The notes under the pieces are model-generated. The model saw nothing but the letters and a program-made list of their open reading frames with translations. It did not search any database and was not told where the DNA came from. DNA of 64,000 nucleotides from Nilaparvata lugens (Eukaryota; Arthropoda; Insecta; Hemiptera; Delphacidae): assembly GCF_014356525.2 (NCBI RefSeq), contig NC_052505.1:48033770-48097769 (forward strand). The letters run 5' to 3'. The position numbers and the translations under genes are program-made. Below are positions 22,660 to 34,226 of this stretch, piece after piece (the first letter of the stretch is position 1; each line of letters starts with the position of its first letter).

Positions 22660-24016
22660 TACTTGTCAAAATTTACCTTGACATAAAGGGCACTTAAATA
22701 TATATATATATATATAATAATTAAATATAGTCATTATTCCAGTAGACTTGAAGAGCGGTCTGCAGTGTTCAAGGTACCCACTAGAGGTGATGATGCGGAC
22801 AGCTCTCTTCTGCATTATTAAAACTTTTTGGCAATCAGATGCATGCCCAAAGCTGCAGCCCATAGCGCAGGATGCTGTGGAAGAGGGCATAGTAGACAAC
22901 AATCAGGTAGGGTCTGCTCACCAGCTGTGTCAGCTTCCGTAGTAGATAGGTCACTCTTGCCAGCCTCTTACACAGTCCCTCAATGTGACAATTCCATTTG
23001 AGTTTAGGATCGATGATAAATCCAAGGAGGGACACACCGTGATGATCAGGGCTATGTTGTGCCAATGAACAGAGCAACCTCTGTGTCTTACCAAGATTCA
23101 ATTGGAGCTTATTTGTTTTCAGCCACATCCTAGCTTCTCCAAACACGACTTCTGCCACCTGTAGAGACTGAGTTGGATTCCGACCAGAAGAGATTATAGT
23201 GGTGTCATCTGCAAATTTTAGAGCCCTCCCTTCTAGGTTCAAGTCATTTATGGCAATCAAAAACAGCAAGGGACCCAAAACAGAGCCCTGTGGAACACCA
23301 TGTCTGATGGGCGATGCCTGGGACTTAGCTCCTCCCAGAGAAACGACCTGCCATCTGTTTTCAAGATAAGATTTTGCAGTCTGGAGAACAGCATCTCTAA
23401 CACCATAGTGCTCCATCTTACCAAGAACAATCTCATGTGACACACAGTCAAAGGCCTTACTCAGGTCACACATGATCAGAGACACAGCATTTCTTTCCTC
23501 AAAGCCCCTCTGAACCTGCTCAACTAATTCGGTCACAGCAGTCAATGTAGACTTGTTCCTTCTAAAACCATGCTGCAGATCGGAGAACAGCCTGTTGGAC
23601 TCAAAGAATACTACAATCTGTTCCTTCATCACAGTCTCAAAGACCTTGGCAAATACTGGTACTATTGAAATAGGCCTGAAGCTATCAATGAGTGTGGGAT
23701 CACCTTTCTTGTAGACAGGAACTGTGCGAGCCATCTTCAACAACTGAGGAAAAACTTCAGCATGAAGACATTCATTGATAGCACAAGATAATGGGGCTGC
23801 AATGACATCAATGATGGACTTCAACACTATGATTGTCATGCCATAAATATCCTGGCTTTGAGAATTTCGGAAACCATTGACCATTTTAACAATGTGACTA
23901 GGGGAAACGTCATACCACTGCAATAATCTGGCCTCACTTCTGTCCAAGTTCTCCATTGGATTCATATTAGTGGTTGGTGTAGATGCAACAATATGGTCAA
24001 TGTTTTGCAAGAGCAC
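22660..24016 (-). pseudogene. Reverse transcriptase of the jockey-like ORF2
   Basis: The minus strand reads ARTVPVYKKGDPTLIDSFRP, ISIVPVFAKVFE, LQHGFRRNKSTLTAV, MCDLSKAFDCVSHEI and HGVPQGSVLGPLLFLIAIND. Then come LKFADDTTIISSG, LKTNKLQLNLGKTQ, LLGFIIDPKLKWNCHI and SILRYGLQLWA. All RT blocks including FADD are intact over about 390 residues. The frame then shifts near 22850 and continues as QKRAVRIITSSGYLEHCRPL. The tail after the microsatellite contains HNTRNG and LKIFNKLPRWL. Confidence 0.92.
22697..22716. repeat. Short (TA)n run inside the RT reading frame
   Basis: About 20 bp of TA interrupt the C-terminal part of the jockey-like ORF. The minus strand reads YYIYIYIF at the place where relatives have a short YIY motif, so this is repeat growth from a coding seed. 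Confidence 0.8.
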
Positions 24017-25110
24017 ACTATTAAACTCGTCAGGACTAGCAGAGCAAGTGACTTTAGCTGACCTCTATTCCTATTTACAAGATTCCAAGCTGCTTTGCAT
24101 GGATTAGGTGCATTCTCAATTTCTTGCATATTGGCCAATTTCTTGGCTTTGTCAATCTTGCATTTATAATCTGACTTTGCCCTGGAATAGGCTTGATAAA
24201 TCTTATCCTTCACTTGAGGGCAGTTTGACAATGCATAGTTGTCTTTAAGAGTCAGTACCAGATCTTTGAGTCTGGATAGTTCAGGGGTAAACCATATTTT
24301 TGACTTTGGCCTGTTGCAAGATCTTCTCTGCTGCTTGGTATATCCCTTCAAAATCTTTAGAGGAAAGAAAATGTTGAAGATGTAATCTATCTTTTTGAAA
24401 AAAGCATCAAAAGTCTCCTCAGGACCTTTATCTAGAAGCTCACTCATCCAGTTCACTTCAGATACTGCCTCTCTGAAGCTAGGGAGAGAGCTTTCAATTA
24501 TTTTCCTTACCCCTCTGGTATAATGACAGAACCAATCAGGAAATTTCGTAGAGTCATTCACTATTTCAATGTCAGCTTTGATGATCACTGCACTATGGTC
24601 AGCAACAAGAGGCTCAGTAACCCGAACTTGAACTTTTTGCATATCCAGGTTAGTTCCCACGGTGTCTAGACATCGGTTTCCTCTGGTTGGTATCTGCGAA
24701 ACAATCCGTGGTCCATGAGCAGCCAGCAGATTATTAAACGCTCTTGTAGATGGTTCTTCAAAGTTAACAGGTATGTTGAAGTCACCTCCTATTATAATGT
24801 GCTTGGATACACTCTGGAAAAACGACAGACAGGCATCCAGATCATGGAAAAAACCCTCAATACTTCCATTTGGAGATCGGTAGATGCTCAGTACAACAGT
24901 TGACATCTCAATCAGTTCGACACCTGCTACTTCCAGATCGAGTTCTACACAAAACTGACTCAAGTCAATTTGCTTCACCCCGATTTCATTCCTCACGAAG
25001 ACTGCCACTCCACCACCACGATGAATAACTTTGTCACATCCATGATCATTGTCACATCCATAGATTGTGGTGTCTGCACAGGTCCAAGGAAGCCAAGGTC
25101 GTTAATCATC
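23962..25110 (-). pseudogene. Endonuclease (EEP) domain of the jockey-like ORF2
   Basis: The minus strand reads VAVFVRNEIGVKQIDLSQF, LSIYRSPNGSIEGF, HIIIGGDFNIPVNFEEP, IPTRGNRCLDTVGTNLD and EPLVADHSAVIIKADIEI. A basic linker (IWFTPELSRLKDLV; CKAAWNLVNRNRG) precedes the RT. GDFN and the ADHSAV motif are the catalytic Asp-Asn and Asp-His of this nuclease fold. The frame runs out near 24010; the RT is one base out of phase. Confidence 0.9.
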
Positions 25111-25199
25111 AGCAGACAGAGCAGGATACTCATAACCAATCTCTGCTGCACGTCATGATCCAGCTGTAATGTATGGACCGCGAGAGAGTAATTTTAATG

Positions 25200-26770
25200 G
25201 GAAAAATTTGCTTCCGTCCAGTCAAGTAGAGCTGCAGTCAAGATCTCGACGAGGATTCCACGGGAATCCCTCACCCTCAAAAGCCTTGCTCAGATTCACA
25301 ACATCATTCTCAAAGGCTTCATTGGTAGAGCTCCAATTAATTAATTAGACAGTTTTAACCGTAGACCATATTTACTTCTAACACCATACTGTGCATCAAA
25401 GAACAGGTGATTTCTCTCATAGTTAGTCTGCTTCTTCAGTAGGATTTCAACGCCCTTTAGGACTCCTTCAACCAAACCCCGAATAATTTATATAGCTCTA
25501 TAGATGTTCATAGACTCAGGGTTCCTTTTTTTGAAGACGGATCGTTTTCGAGAATCGGGAAAAGTTCATTAAATCAGGTAAAATGCCATGTACAGCAATC
25601 CATGACATCAGGTAAAATGCCAGGCACAGAAATCCTATCTGCAATAGACTTTATCACACCAACTGTGATACAGATGTCTAGACTGTGGGAGTTCTTGAAA
25701 CTGTATATAACACGGACAACATCTAATACCCTGATTTTCCGCCACCTTCCAAATTTCAATTGGTTGCTACTGTGAACAGTAGCATTGTAGCTCACATAGA
25801 CTCAGAAATTTATTTCACTTGTCCAATAAAAAAATAAGTTGAGTTTACCTGGTGTAATCTGATTCACTAGGTCCCAGACAGCTTCACATGAGTTTTCTGT
25901 AGGTTCAATTCTGTTCATGTTACCAGTTCTTCGTCACCGAATGGGCTGGAATGGAATGGAATCACCTATGGAGGGAGGGTTAAGTGTAAGAGAGGGCCGA
26001 CTGCGCCCTAACTTTGCCCTCCTAGTCCAAAAAAGGCAGTCATTCTATTCTATTGTCTTCATGCAGCATCTATCTCAGCCCAATATATCCACATCATTAC
26101 TCAACCCAACCCTATCATGCAATGCAACAACCAAATTTCTGATCTATGCCAGCCTGGGTATACCAGGATTTATCATTGTGAATCTCGTCAGACCGCCCAT
26201 GAATTCTAACTTGTTCTCATGAAGCTATGGTTTTTACATTTCCTTCAAACATATTCATAAAAGTGTGAAAGAAAGAACCAAATGTCACCTCTGGCTGATA
26301 GTAAGTCAAAACACTGTTGCAGTCAGCACCATTAAGAGCCCCGAAGACAAAGATCGGTGCTCCCTAATGTAATTAATTGGTCCAATACCAGGTGCTGCAC
26401 TAAAATCACCCATCAGCTCCATGCGCAGGTTCATAATTAATAATTATGATTTATTTTGGCAATAAAAAATTTATTTTAATAATTTTCTCTATTTTACTAT
26501 TTATTGGTTGACTTATTATCGAGAACTAAATATCACTAATTCATACTCGTAGTTGTTCAAGGATGTTGCAATTGTGTCCAAGCAGTAGCTACCATGAGTC
26601 GGTTCACGGTTTCTGATGTATAGACCATGATTCTGAAGAATATATTTGGATGCTGACTAGTTTTCATCCTCCACCTGCAGAAGTATGTCCATGTCATCTC
26701 CCAGTATGAGTCGTATACCCAGCCTAGACAACAAACCCTGAGGCACTATATTACCAATTTGAATTGGATC
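25200..26770 (-). pseudogene. Second, strongly decayed jockey-like element
   Basis: The minus strand, from high to low coordinates, shows an endonuclease piece (26760-26500: RLILGDDMDILLQVEDEN, LYIRNREPTHGSYCLDTI). Next come an unaligned stretch, a linker piece (25920-25860: ENSCEAVWDLVNQITP) and RT pieces (25790-25200: VGVIKSIADRISVPG, FKKRNPES, FFDAQYGVRSK). These match, in order, the neighbouring element's GDFNI..., PNPCKAAWNLVNRN, VLKSIIDVIAAPLS and LQHGFRR. Many stops and gaps make it much older than its neighbour. A piece at 26400-26340 reading MGDFSAAPGIGP may be from a different endonuclease. Confidence 0.65.
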
Positions 26771-26934
26771 GAGTTTGCTTCTTCGAGGAGGAGAATTTCA
26801 TTCCTGTATATTATGTAGGATTTGAAGATTGAGTACCAATATCCTAGAAGTGTTGTTCTTGTTTGATACTCACTTTTACTCACGTTCATTTGTGGGGTTA
26901 ACTTAATAAATAGAGAAAAAAACTCAAGCAATTT

Positions 26935-27771
26935 TCTTTCAAAATCATTTATTTACATAGATAAAATCCTCTCCTGATGCAAATCACATCACATTTAATG
27001 TGATTAATTCAATAGAAGATTGTCAAAATGATCTTTATCTTGAGTTGTTACCCAACACTTGATTTCTATTGTTTCCCTTACTGAAATATCAAAGTTGTGT
27101 CGTAACAGAATTGAAAGCCCATTGGAATAGATTTGAAAATTTGTCGAAACAATCCCATTAGATCCCAATTCAAATACCCTTTATTTATTATTATATTACT
27201 ATTATTTATCACCTGAGGAAATATTTCAATGATTATTCATCATGCTACAGGGTTCTTCTTTTAAATTTATGAAGAAAGCACCTATGTTGCTTTTATCAAT
27301 ACAAACTGCAATAAAACTTATCCAAATTAAATATCCATCATTTTAGTCAATTTCAATTTTTTATGGAATACACCTTAGGAATGTGGGCCGTCAAATCAAT
27401 TGTGAATCATGAGTAGACCGTTTACCATAATCTGCTTGTAATAGTTATTCAGGAATAACACAGTCATGCATTCATGTCATTAACACATATGGGCGTGGAA
27501 GCTTTAAAAATAAGATAACAAACGTTTTTCTTCCGAATTGAAAATCAAATCAAATTTATAAGTAAATATTAAGTAATAAAGATTTTTACATAGATAAAAT
27601 GCAAGTGTGAATGAGGATAAAAACTCTGATCTTAAAAATGTGTTTCAACTTTGTAATCCACTATGCTAGTTGAATTCTTTTAGGAAAGAATATATAATAT
27701 CGATCTCCAAAGTGAATTAGCTTTGAATCGACTGTTCCTTCTTTTTGATTACTCATCTCATGGTTACCTGA
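26935..27771. other. 3' flank of the astacin gene
   Basis: AT-rich with no second gene seen. It should contain the astacin 3' UTR and polyadenylation site; several minus-strand AATAAA-type sites are possible and I cannot choose between them. Confidence 0.4.
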
Positions 27772-28148
27772 TTACGGCAACTTTTTTAAATGTTTGATGC
27801 CTTCGGTCACAAGTTTTTCCACGTTATTCGTATCAGTCGTATTCGTGTTTCGCAGGTTCAAGAAGAGATTGCCAATGACAGCTTCCTGTTCGACTAGATT
27901 GTCTCCCAGATAGTAGATTCCTGTTGGGCAGTTGTAGAGGCGGTTCAGTTTGGCGATGTCGACGTTGCTGAATCGAATTCTCTGGCCCATCATAATGCTC
28001 GCTTCCTTGTCGAAGGGGACAATTGTCGGACTGACGCGGTCTCTTGAAAAAGCTTGTGATCGATAATGCATCACACTCCCATAGTCGTATGGCATTCCTT
28101 CGTATTGCGTATCGGAGAGATCGCGTTTTTTGAAATTAAACTCTCGAC
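27772..28148 (-). CDS. Astacin exon 4
   Basis: Acceptor GGTTCCAG before GTCGAGAG; the joined frame is PGREFNFKK. It encodes MPYDYGSVMHYRS, the LYNCP end of the catalytic domain and the C-terminal tail ending HLKKLP then TAA. Confidence 0.92.
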
Positions 28149-31100
28149 CTGGAACCAATAATTAACAATAAGCCACTTCGAATGTTATTAATTTATGTGT
28201 TAGTGTATTGGTGTATGTTGTAGTGAATATCTATATTGAATCAAATTACTTGAAATTGTCGCAATCACTTGACAATTGTGATTTCGCAATCACAATTGCA
28301 ACTAAATTCTCAATAATGAATTAATTATGATGAATCCAAGTAGCTTCACGTTTCAGTGTAACATCTATTTTACCCGTTGTATCCGAAAATTTTTAAACGC
28401 CCCTTTCACGATCAGGGTATGGGGGACTGGGATGGACTTGAATGGGATTGGTGTATGTAGAAACACCTGGTAAGATTGAATCTGACAATTTGAGTAGTTT
28501 TCTTACTTTGAGAAGTACATTTACACTACGGTATTGATATACTCAAGTATTTCAATTGGTTGTTATAAAAACAGTCCTTTAAAAGTGTCGAATTTGCCTT
28601 GAAATTCCTCCAAACAATGCTTAGTGATGGATTTTCTATTTGTCGCATTCATTAAGAAAAAAAAATAATTTAATTTTCCGAGTATCTATGATAAGATAAC
28701 ATTTATCTTGACCACTATGAATACTTCTGGGGAATAGTCAAAGAATAATGTCCTGGTCGGCTAGGAATGGACCTCCGTGACCTCTCCATTATGGTCACTC
28801 TATCAAACTATTGATAATAAGACTTGATAGACTCTTTCGAAATACCATTTTTTGTCTTGCTATTAGATTACAATTAACCGCTCACCTGGTACAATATTTT
28901 CCCAACGAATGTCAACATGACTATCTCGATCGGGTCGCGTGTGCTCGTGCCAGAATCCGAGCGAGTGCAGCAGCTCGTGTTGGATGGTGCCGTGCGTGTG
29001 ACACCTCAGTCCTCCCAGGAACATATCCAGACCCACGCCGATCGGGTGGTAGCCCACTACTGAAGCACACCTACAACATTCACTCAATTTTCCATCAAAC
29101 CCAAACAATAATCATTCAATCAACCATAAATTGCATCTTCAAAATAAAAAATACTCTTTTTAAGACTGAATTTGAATGGCAGGAAGAATTTGTCAAATAT
29201 TTCGGAAACAAAAATTCTCACAAGTCTGCCTCCCTTAGACGACCTTAAAATAGAAGTAGCCATACTAAACTGTAGAGATTTTCTTTCTGCTTCAGTATAA
29301 CAATAAACAACATTCTCATTTTAATTGCAAAATTAAGTTGTATTTCATTCAAGGAAATTCAATTTCCCAATGGATCCCTGTTTCGGGATATGACGCCGCC
29401 TGGAAAAGAAACTTTCACAGCGTTCATAGCAACTCTTCTTGTGTTTTATTGGTTTTTATGGAGCGACAATCCACACTGATTGATTCAGAACTCTGAAGTA
29501 AGAACTATCTCAGCTTCAAAACAACGAGATCGGTACGAATTTGATTTAATACTAGTCAATATTCTGCAAAATGTCATGAGAAACTTAAGAATTTAATATA
29601 TTCAAATGGAAGGGAGACATTTAAAATATTTATATTATATTAAAAAAAATAACTTATTGTACAGTAGATGGCTACCTCTACTACATCATATTTATGACCA
29701 TTGAATTAATGAAAAGAAAGTCACTTATTGATATCTTAAAGTCACTTATATTGATATCTTCCAGATTCACTAATGAAAAGCTTATCCTCTATTAGATTGA
29801 ATCCTCCCAATTCTCTCTCGGATAGAGGCCGCAAGAATAGTACTGGTCCCTGGTCTTCTACATGCGTCTAATCACTCAAATGTTTGAGGTATTACTAAGG
29901 AACTGAGCAGTCTTCTTATCGGCTCAAAGACCGATATTCCTATTATTATACTTGTTTCTTCCCTATTAATATTTTATAGTTAGCTGTATTAATGTAGTGA
30001 TTGATGATGGCTCACCCGAATCCTGTGTTACGGAAATTAATGTAAGTTGTTCCGGCAGGGTCGCTGGCACTCCTCTTCACAAACTGGACACACGTGTTGT
30101 GACGCAGGTCTTGGATGGCGCTCTCCACCTGCTGTCTCTGTTCAGGGCTGAACTCGCTTTCGGTATACGTGTAGTACAGTGTCTTGTTCGGCCATAGCTG
30201 AGCCTTGTTGTTCACTAGGTTCTTCAGGCCACTAATCTTAACAATCACGATTAAATTCATTGTCATAAATCAACACAGTCTATTGACTTAGACAGACTGC
30301 TCTTCCAATCATGTATGGAAGAAGATACATCAGGTACAAGTATTTCAGTTTCAAAAACATCATTCAAACAGTATAACAGCCTTGTGACAAAACTGTTTCA
30401 AACCCATGTTCCATTGTAATCAGAGCTTCTCCTCCATAATAATACTTTTACAGCACTAATAAACAAAAATATATGTTTCTATCAGTCCATTTTAATGGCA
30501 ATTTGAGAATTATTCAAATTTGATCAGATTTCAATAGTACAACCCAAACAAAACTCAAAATCACTGATTTCCTAAAAAAGTAGCATGTTACCAAAAGTTT
30601 AGCACTGTACTAGCTGTCTCGTAATGTCCAGCAAATTGTTTTTAGAAAAATTTATAAAGATCCTTCAATAGTGGATTACTTTGAAGGTAATATTCAAGTA
30701 GTGGATGAACGTCATCTAAAACGTTGCATTGTGTATGAAAAAATAGTGTGAGTAGTAGATGTTAAGTGAATGGCAGAAAGGCAAGTAGAAGGTTTATCCA
30801 CGATCTTCAACTACTTAGTCCAGTCAATATAGACATAAAAAATGGGGTGTGCTTGCAATTTATATTGTAGTTCTGGTTTTTGACTATATTGTTTTAGTAC
30901 ATAAACCTTGGGATGACTCAAAAACATTGTACTTTCGGTTCATTTTCCAGTTTCCAGCTATTTCAGTGATCGGACAGAAAACTTCGCTCCTGCTTCTTTA
31001 TTAGATTATTAAATTCTGAATAAAATGAGTTCATTCGGAACTCTCTATCTTCAATAAGTACAGAGTTATAATTTTTCAAAAGTGAGTAAAATAAAAAAAA

Positions 31101-32942
31101 ATTAATTTTGATGAATTTTAGTTTTTAATCAACAATATATTGTTGCCATTTAAATGTATAAGTCTAAACCCCTCTGGGCGTAATTTTGTGCTCTACAATC
31201 TGAGATCAGGTAGAGCGCTCTATCTCATAGATTTCCAGGTACACCTGTCAACAATGTTCCTTGTGTTTTGAAAAACACCTAGTTTTTGCTTCAATCATAA
31301 TCACCAACTTTTACATCCTTACTTATTCGAGGATATTCTTTTTTACATCCATATAAGATTTGGAATTTGGAAGTATTTCACAAGATACGAAGCTTTGAAT
31401 ATAGAAATTGGTTATTTTTTGTGTATTGAAATACTGCTCAAGTACATTGAACAATAAATTTTTCATTTTTCGTCCGAATTTCACTTAATGATGCATGATT
31501 TTGAAACGCCTTGACGAGCTGATAAGAATGAGCGATGAGATCCGATCATTGAGTCCAAAGTTATGAATGTTTGAAATTTAGATCCTTGAGGTGTCCTTAT
31601 ATATGCACGCCTCTTCATTAAATTAAGTGCATTTGACGGGTGATTATCATAGAACTTGATCTTATCAACTTATATTATTGTGCGAAATCTCTATTTGATA
31701 ATAATGTAGTTGGTGATGATGATTGAAGCAAAAAATTAGGAAATCTATATGAGATAGAACGCTCTACGATAGAACGCACAAAATTATGCCCTGATGCATT
31801 TTGACTTATACACTTAAATGGCAACAAGATATTGTTGATTGAAAACTAAAATTTATCAAAATTGATTTTTTCTTGTAATTTTGCTCGTTTTTGAAAAATT
31901 ATAACTCAGTACTTATTGAAGATAGAGAGAGAGTTTCGAATGATCTCATTGTATTCAGAATTGCATAATCTAATAAAAAAACAGAAGCTACAATAATTTT
32001 TCTGTTCGATTACTGGATTTGGCAGAAATAGCTGAAAACTGGAAAATTAACCGAAAGTACTAGGTTTCTGGGCCAACCTGAATCTAGTTTTTGGGCCACA
32101 AGGAAATTTCGCATGAAAAATTTGTTCTGGACGTATCCAAACAATATATTAAAAAATCAGAACTACAATATAAATTGCAAGCACCAATGTGTATAGTGAC
32201 TGGACTAACAGTAGTAGATAATAAATTGTATTATGTTGAAAACTATTTTATCATTTGAAGGAGGCAAAATGGGTTTCTACCTGTTGTCTCTATTAATAAA
32301 TAAATAAATCTCACATTAACAAACATTTATAAGACCCGGTCCCTAAAAAATCATTGAAAATTTTGTAAACTCTCAGTTTAACCAATTTTGTTTAAACAAA
32401 GGCAACAGTATCTTTGGCTTCCGAACACCAATAATTTGTTACCTCAAATTCATATCAATCGATGATAATTTGAAGATAAATTAATGGAAGCCTTATATTA
32501 TTTAATATTTTTCTCTCAACGATCCGTTGATCGCATTGATAGATGCACAGTACCTGTATCTCTTTATCAGTTACCGTATAAATGATTTCTCTATTGAACT
32601 TAGTTTGATGTTTGTTAATAATATTAATGTGATAAATTCTGATGTGGACATCGCAATTCTATTTTTAATTAATAATTTTCCCTATGAGGAAGGGAACAAA
32701 GGTTTTTAACTTGAATTACAAAACATAGAAGTGTTATCCAGAAAATCGTTATTCCGATGAAGTTTGTTTAATCGTACCTAATTTACCTGATGTGGCATCA
32801 GAATGATGTCTCCTTCGAAAAGTCCGTCTTGTTCATATGGTGGATGGTCAATGGGTAACCCCTCACTCAGCTTGTTCAAAACAATAACTAGACCAACGAC
32901 CGCAATCACAATGTGATTCAATTTCCTAACGTCGAACGCCAT
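27772..32942 (-). CDS. Secreted astacin-family zinc metalloprotease (complete, four exons)
   Basis: Coding exons on the minus strand are 32942-32787, 30236-30016, 29070-28886 and 28148-27772. They sum to 939 bp (312 residues plus TAA) with junction phases 0, 2 and 1 all matching. The product has a signal peptide (HIVIAVVGLVIVLNKLSEG) and a short propeptide with FEGD, whose Asp is the family's latency switch on the zinc. The catalytic domain has HELLHSLGFWHEHTRPDRD (three zinc His, catalytic Glu) and the Met-turn SVMHYRS. The four disulfide Cys are at NTCVQF, GCASVVG, LRCHTHG and LYNCP. A ~47-residue tail follows, with no CUB or EGF domain, as in simple insect astacins. It should act outside the cell, for example in gut digestion or in reproductive or venom secretions; the sequence does not say which. 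Confidence 0.93.
28886..29070 (-). CDS. Astacin exon 3 (zinc-binding motif)
   Basis: Acceptor TTGTAG before GTGTGCTTC completes Gly; donor CCAG|GTGAGC. It encodes CASVVGYHPIGVG, RCHTHGTIQHE and the zinc site through WENIVPG. Confidence 0.92.
30016..30236 (-). CDS. Astacin exon 2
   Basis: It starts at ISGLKNLVNN after TTAAG (a weak pyrimidine tract) in phase 0 and ends TGF-GG before GTGAGC. It encodes the N-terminal half of the catalytic domain (WPNKTLYYTY, AIQDLRHNTCVQFV). Confidence 0.85.
30815..32208. mobile_element. 1.4-kb foldback element (long inverted repeats)
   Basis: Left arm 30815-31240 and right arm about 31740-32208 are inverted copies. Both outer ends read TTAGTCCAGTCA-TATA when oriented inward, followed by TGCTTGCAATTTATATTGTAG. 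Inner parts share CTATCTTCAATAAGTAC, ATTTAAATG-ATAAGTC and the GAGCG-TCTATCTCATA block. The spacer of about 500 bp has no ORF. It sits in astacin intron 1. Divergence between the arms is moderate, with small indels. Confidence 0.8.
32787..32942 (-). CDS. Astacin exon 1 (signal and propeptide)
   Basis: Start ATG at 32942 (MAFDVRKLNH...), 52 codons, ending ILMPHQ before donor CAG|GTAAAT. It carries the signal peptide and the FEGD propeptide motif. Confidence 0.88.
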
Positions 32943-34105
32943 TCTTAGAACATACAACACTCACTTGAAGTCTAATGCAGAACTACCAATTTCTAAACCC
33001 TGGTACTCTTATGTGATCTCTGGATTTTGATGCAACTAAGCTAACGACTGACTGTCGTGATAAGATACCTAGAAATGGCGCAGTAGATTTTAATTTTCTT
33101 TGTAATTTTCAAAACGCTCTGCACTATTAAAATGATATAAAATGATTGTTCCATGATAAAAGTCAGGCCTGTTTTATTAATTTACTAATGAGTTTGAGAT
33201 GAATCGATCTGTATCATACAGACACTTCTATGTCCCTTTGTTGATGATTTCACTTCTCCCAAGCTCACTAATGACCCTATTATTGATATTATTACACACA
33301 ATTTAGTTATTTAATTATACACAATTTAGTCGTAACTATCAACATTTTCTCACTCAACATTGTAGCAAATGTTACTAGGAATTGGAAAATTAGCTTCATG
33401 AATTCCCTTAATAAATATTGGAGTTAAGAAGGATCATTTTAATATTTAAGGTCTGTCAAACATTAGACGTCGATTGAAAATCAGTTGATTCAAGCACAAA
33501 ACTACATTTCAAGAATAATTTCGTATTATCTATGCAAATTTAATCCTGAATGTAATATTTATTAAAACCATTGTTCTGGAGTATTTGAAGGAAGAAATAT
33601 ACTGTAATTTACAAACAACGTTAGTAATATCTTACTTGTTGGTTCCCCACTGGGCTAAAAACTATCTACACAAACTTTGAAATAACTGTAATAAGTTTGT
33701 TCACAATACTTATAATTAGGTTTAGTCTCTGAATAGCAATTCTCGAACTAGAAAAGACGGTATTTTCTACTATCTGCAATCAACTCACATTCTAATACTA
33801 TTCAATTTTGAAAAGTTCTTTCCGATGTAAATCAATGTTTTACATTTTCCTCTGTTTTCATGAACACTTGTCTAAGAGGACTCATTTTTGTAGTCTGTTA
33901 GTTTTTTCCATTTGAACTTCTAAAAAAATCAGGAATTCCCAACCGGTCGTGAAAGCCAATGAGTAGCCTAGGTTTCTAACAATGTAAGTTAATGTTGGAA
34001 CTAGATTTGGTATGAATTCATAAAGTAACCAGAATGCAAAGTGTAAAAAGTGATCAATTTCAAGCTTTAATATTAATAATCATTATGTTTCAGATATAAA
34101 TCAGG
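32943..34105. promoter_or_regulatory. Divergent intergenic region between astacin and TDP1
   Basis: Both genes read outward from this 1.16 kb. On the astacin side a TCAGTC initiator-like hexamer lies at 33051-33046 (minus), about 100 bp upstream of the ATG. On the TDP1 side, TTTCAG at 34088-34093 just before the start codon looks like an acceptor, so TDP1 may have a non-coding first exon somewhere here. No transposon recognised. Confidence 0.35.
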
Positions 34106-34226
34106 ATGAGCAGCAGGAGCGATGGACCTAATCCTAAAAAAGCTAAATTACTGGTAGAATGTGAATACAAGGAACTATGTTATCGGCAAAATCCGAGTCA
34201 CTTCCAAGAGTTCAGTCATTCACACT
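34106..34226 (+). CDS. TDP1: TDP1 exon 1 (PBZ finger)
   Basis: ATG at 34106 (MSSRSDGPNPKKAKLL); the exon ends HSH + T before GTGAGT. It encodes the whole zinc finger. A lysine-rich PKKAK before it could be a nuclear signal. Confidence 0.85.

Larger units (their letters stand above)
22416..25160 (-). mobile_element. Near-full-length jockey-like non-LTR retrotransposon
   Basis: On the minus strand an EEP endonuclease domain (from about 25110 to 24450), a linker, and a reverse transcriptase (24000-22660) with a C-terminal tail (to 22416) follow in the order normal for jockey/CR1-type ORF2. The N-terminal part of the endonuclease is missing or broken above 25100, so the copy is 5' truncated. Breaks are a one-base frameshift near 24010-24050 and microsatellite growth at 22697. 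A second, older copy follows directly upstream in the same orientation (25200-26770). Confidence 0.9.

Noticed and set aside
28811..29248. 145-codon plus-strand open frame
   Set aside because: It is the antisense shadow of astacin exon 3; the minus strand carries the zinc-binding motif and splice sites.
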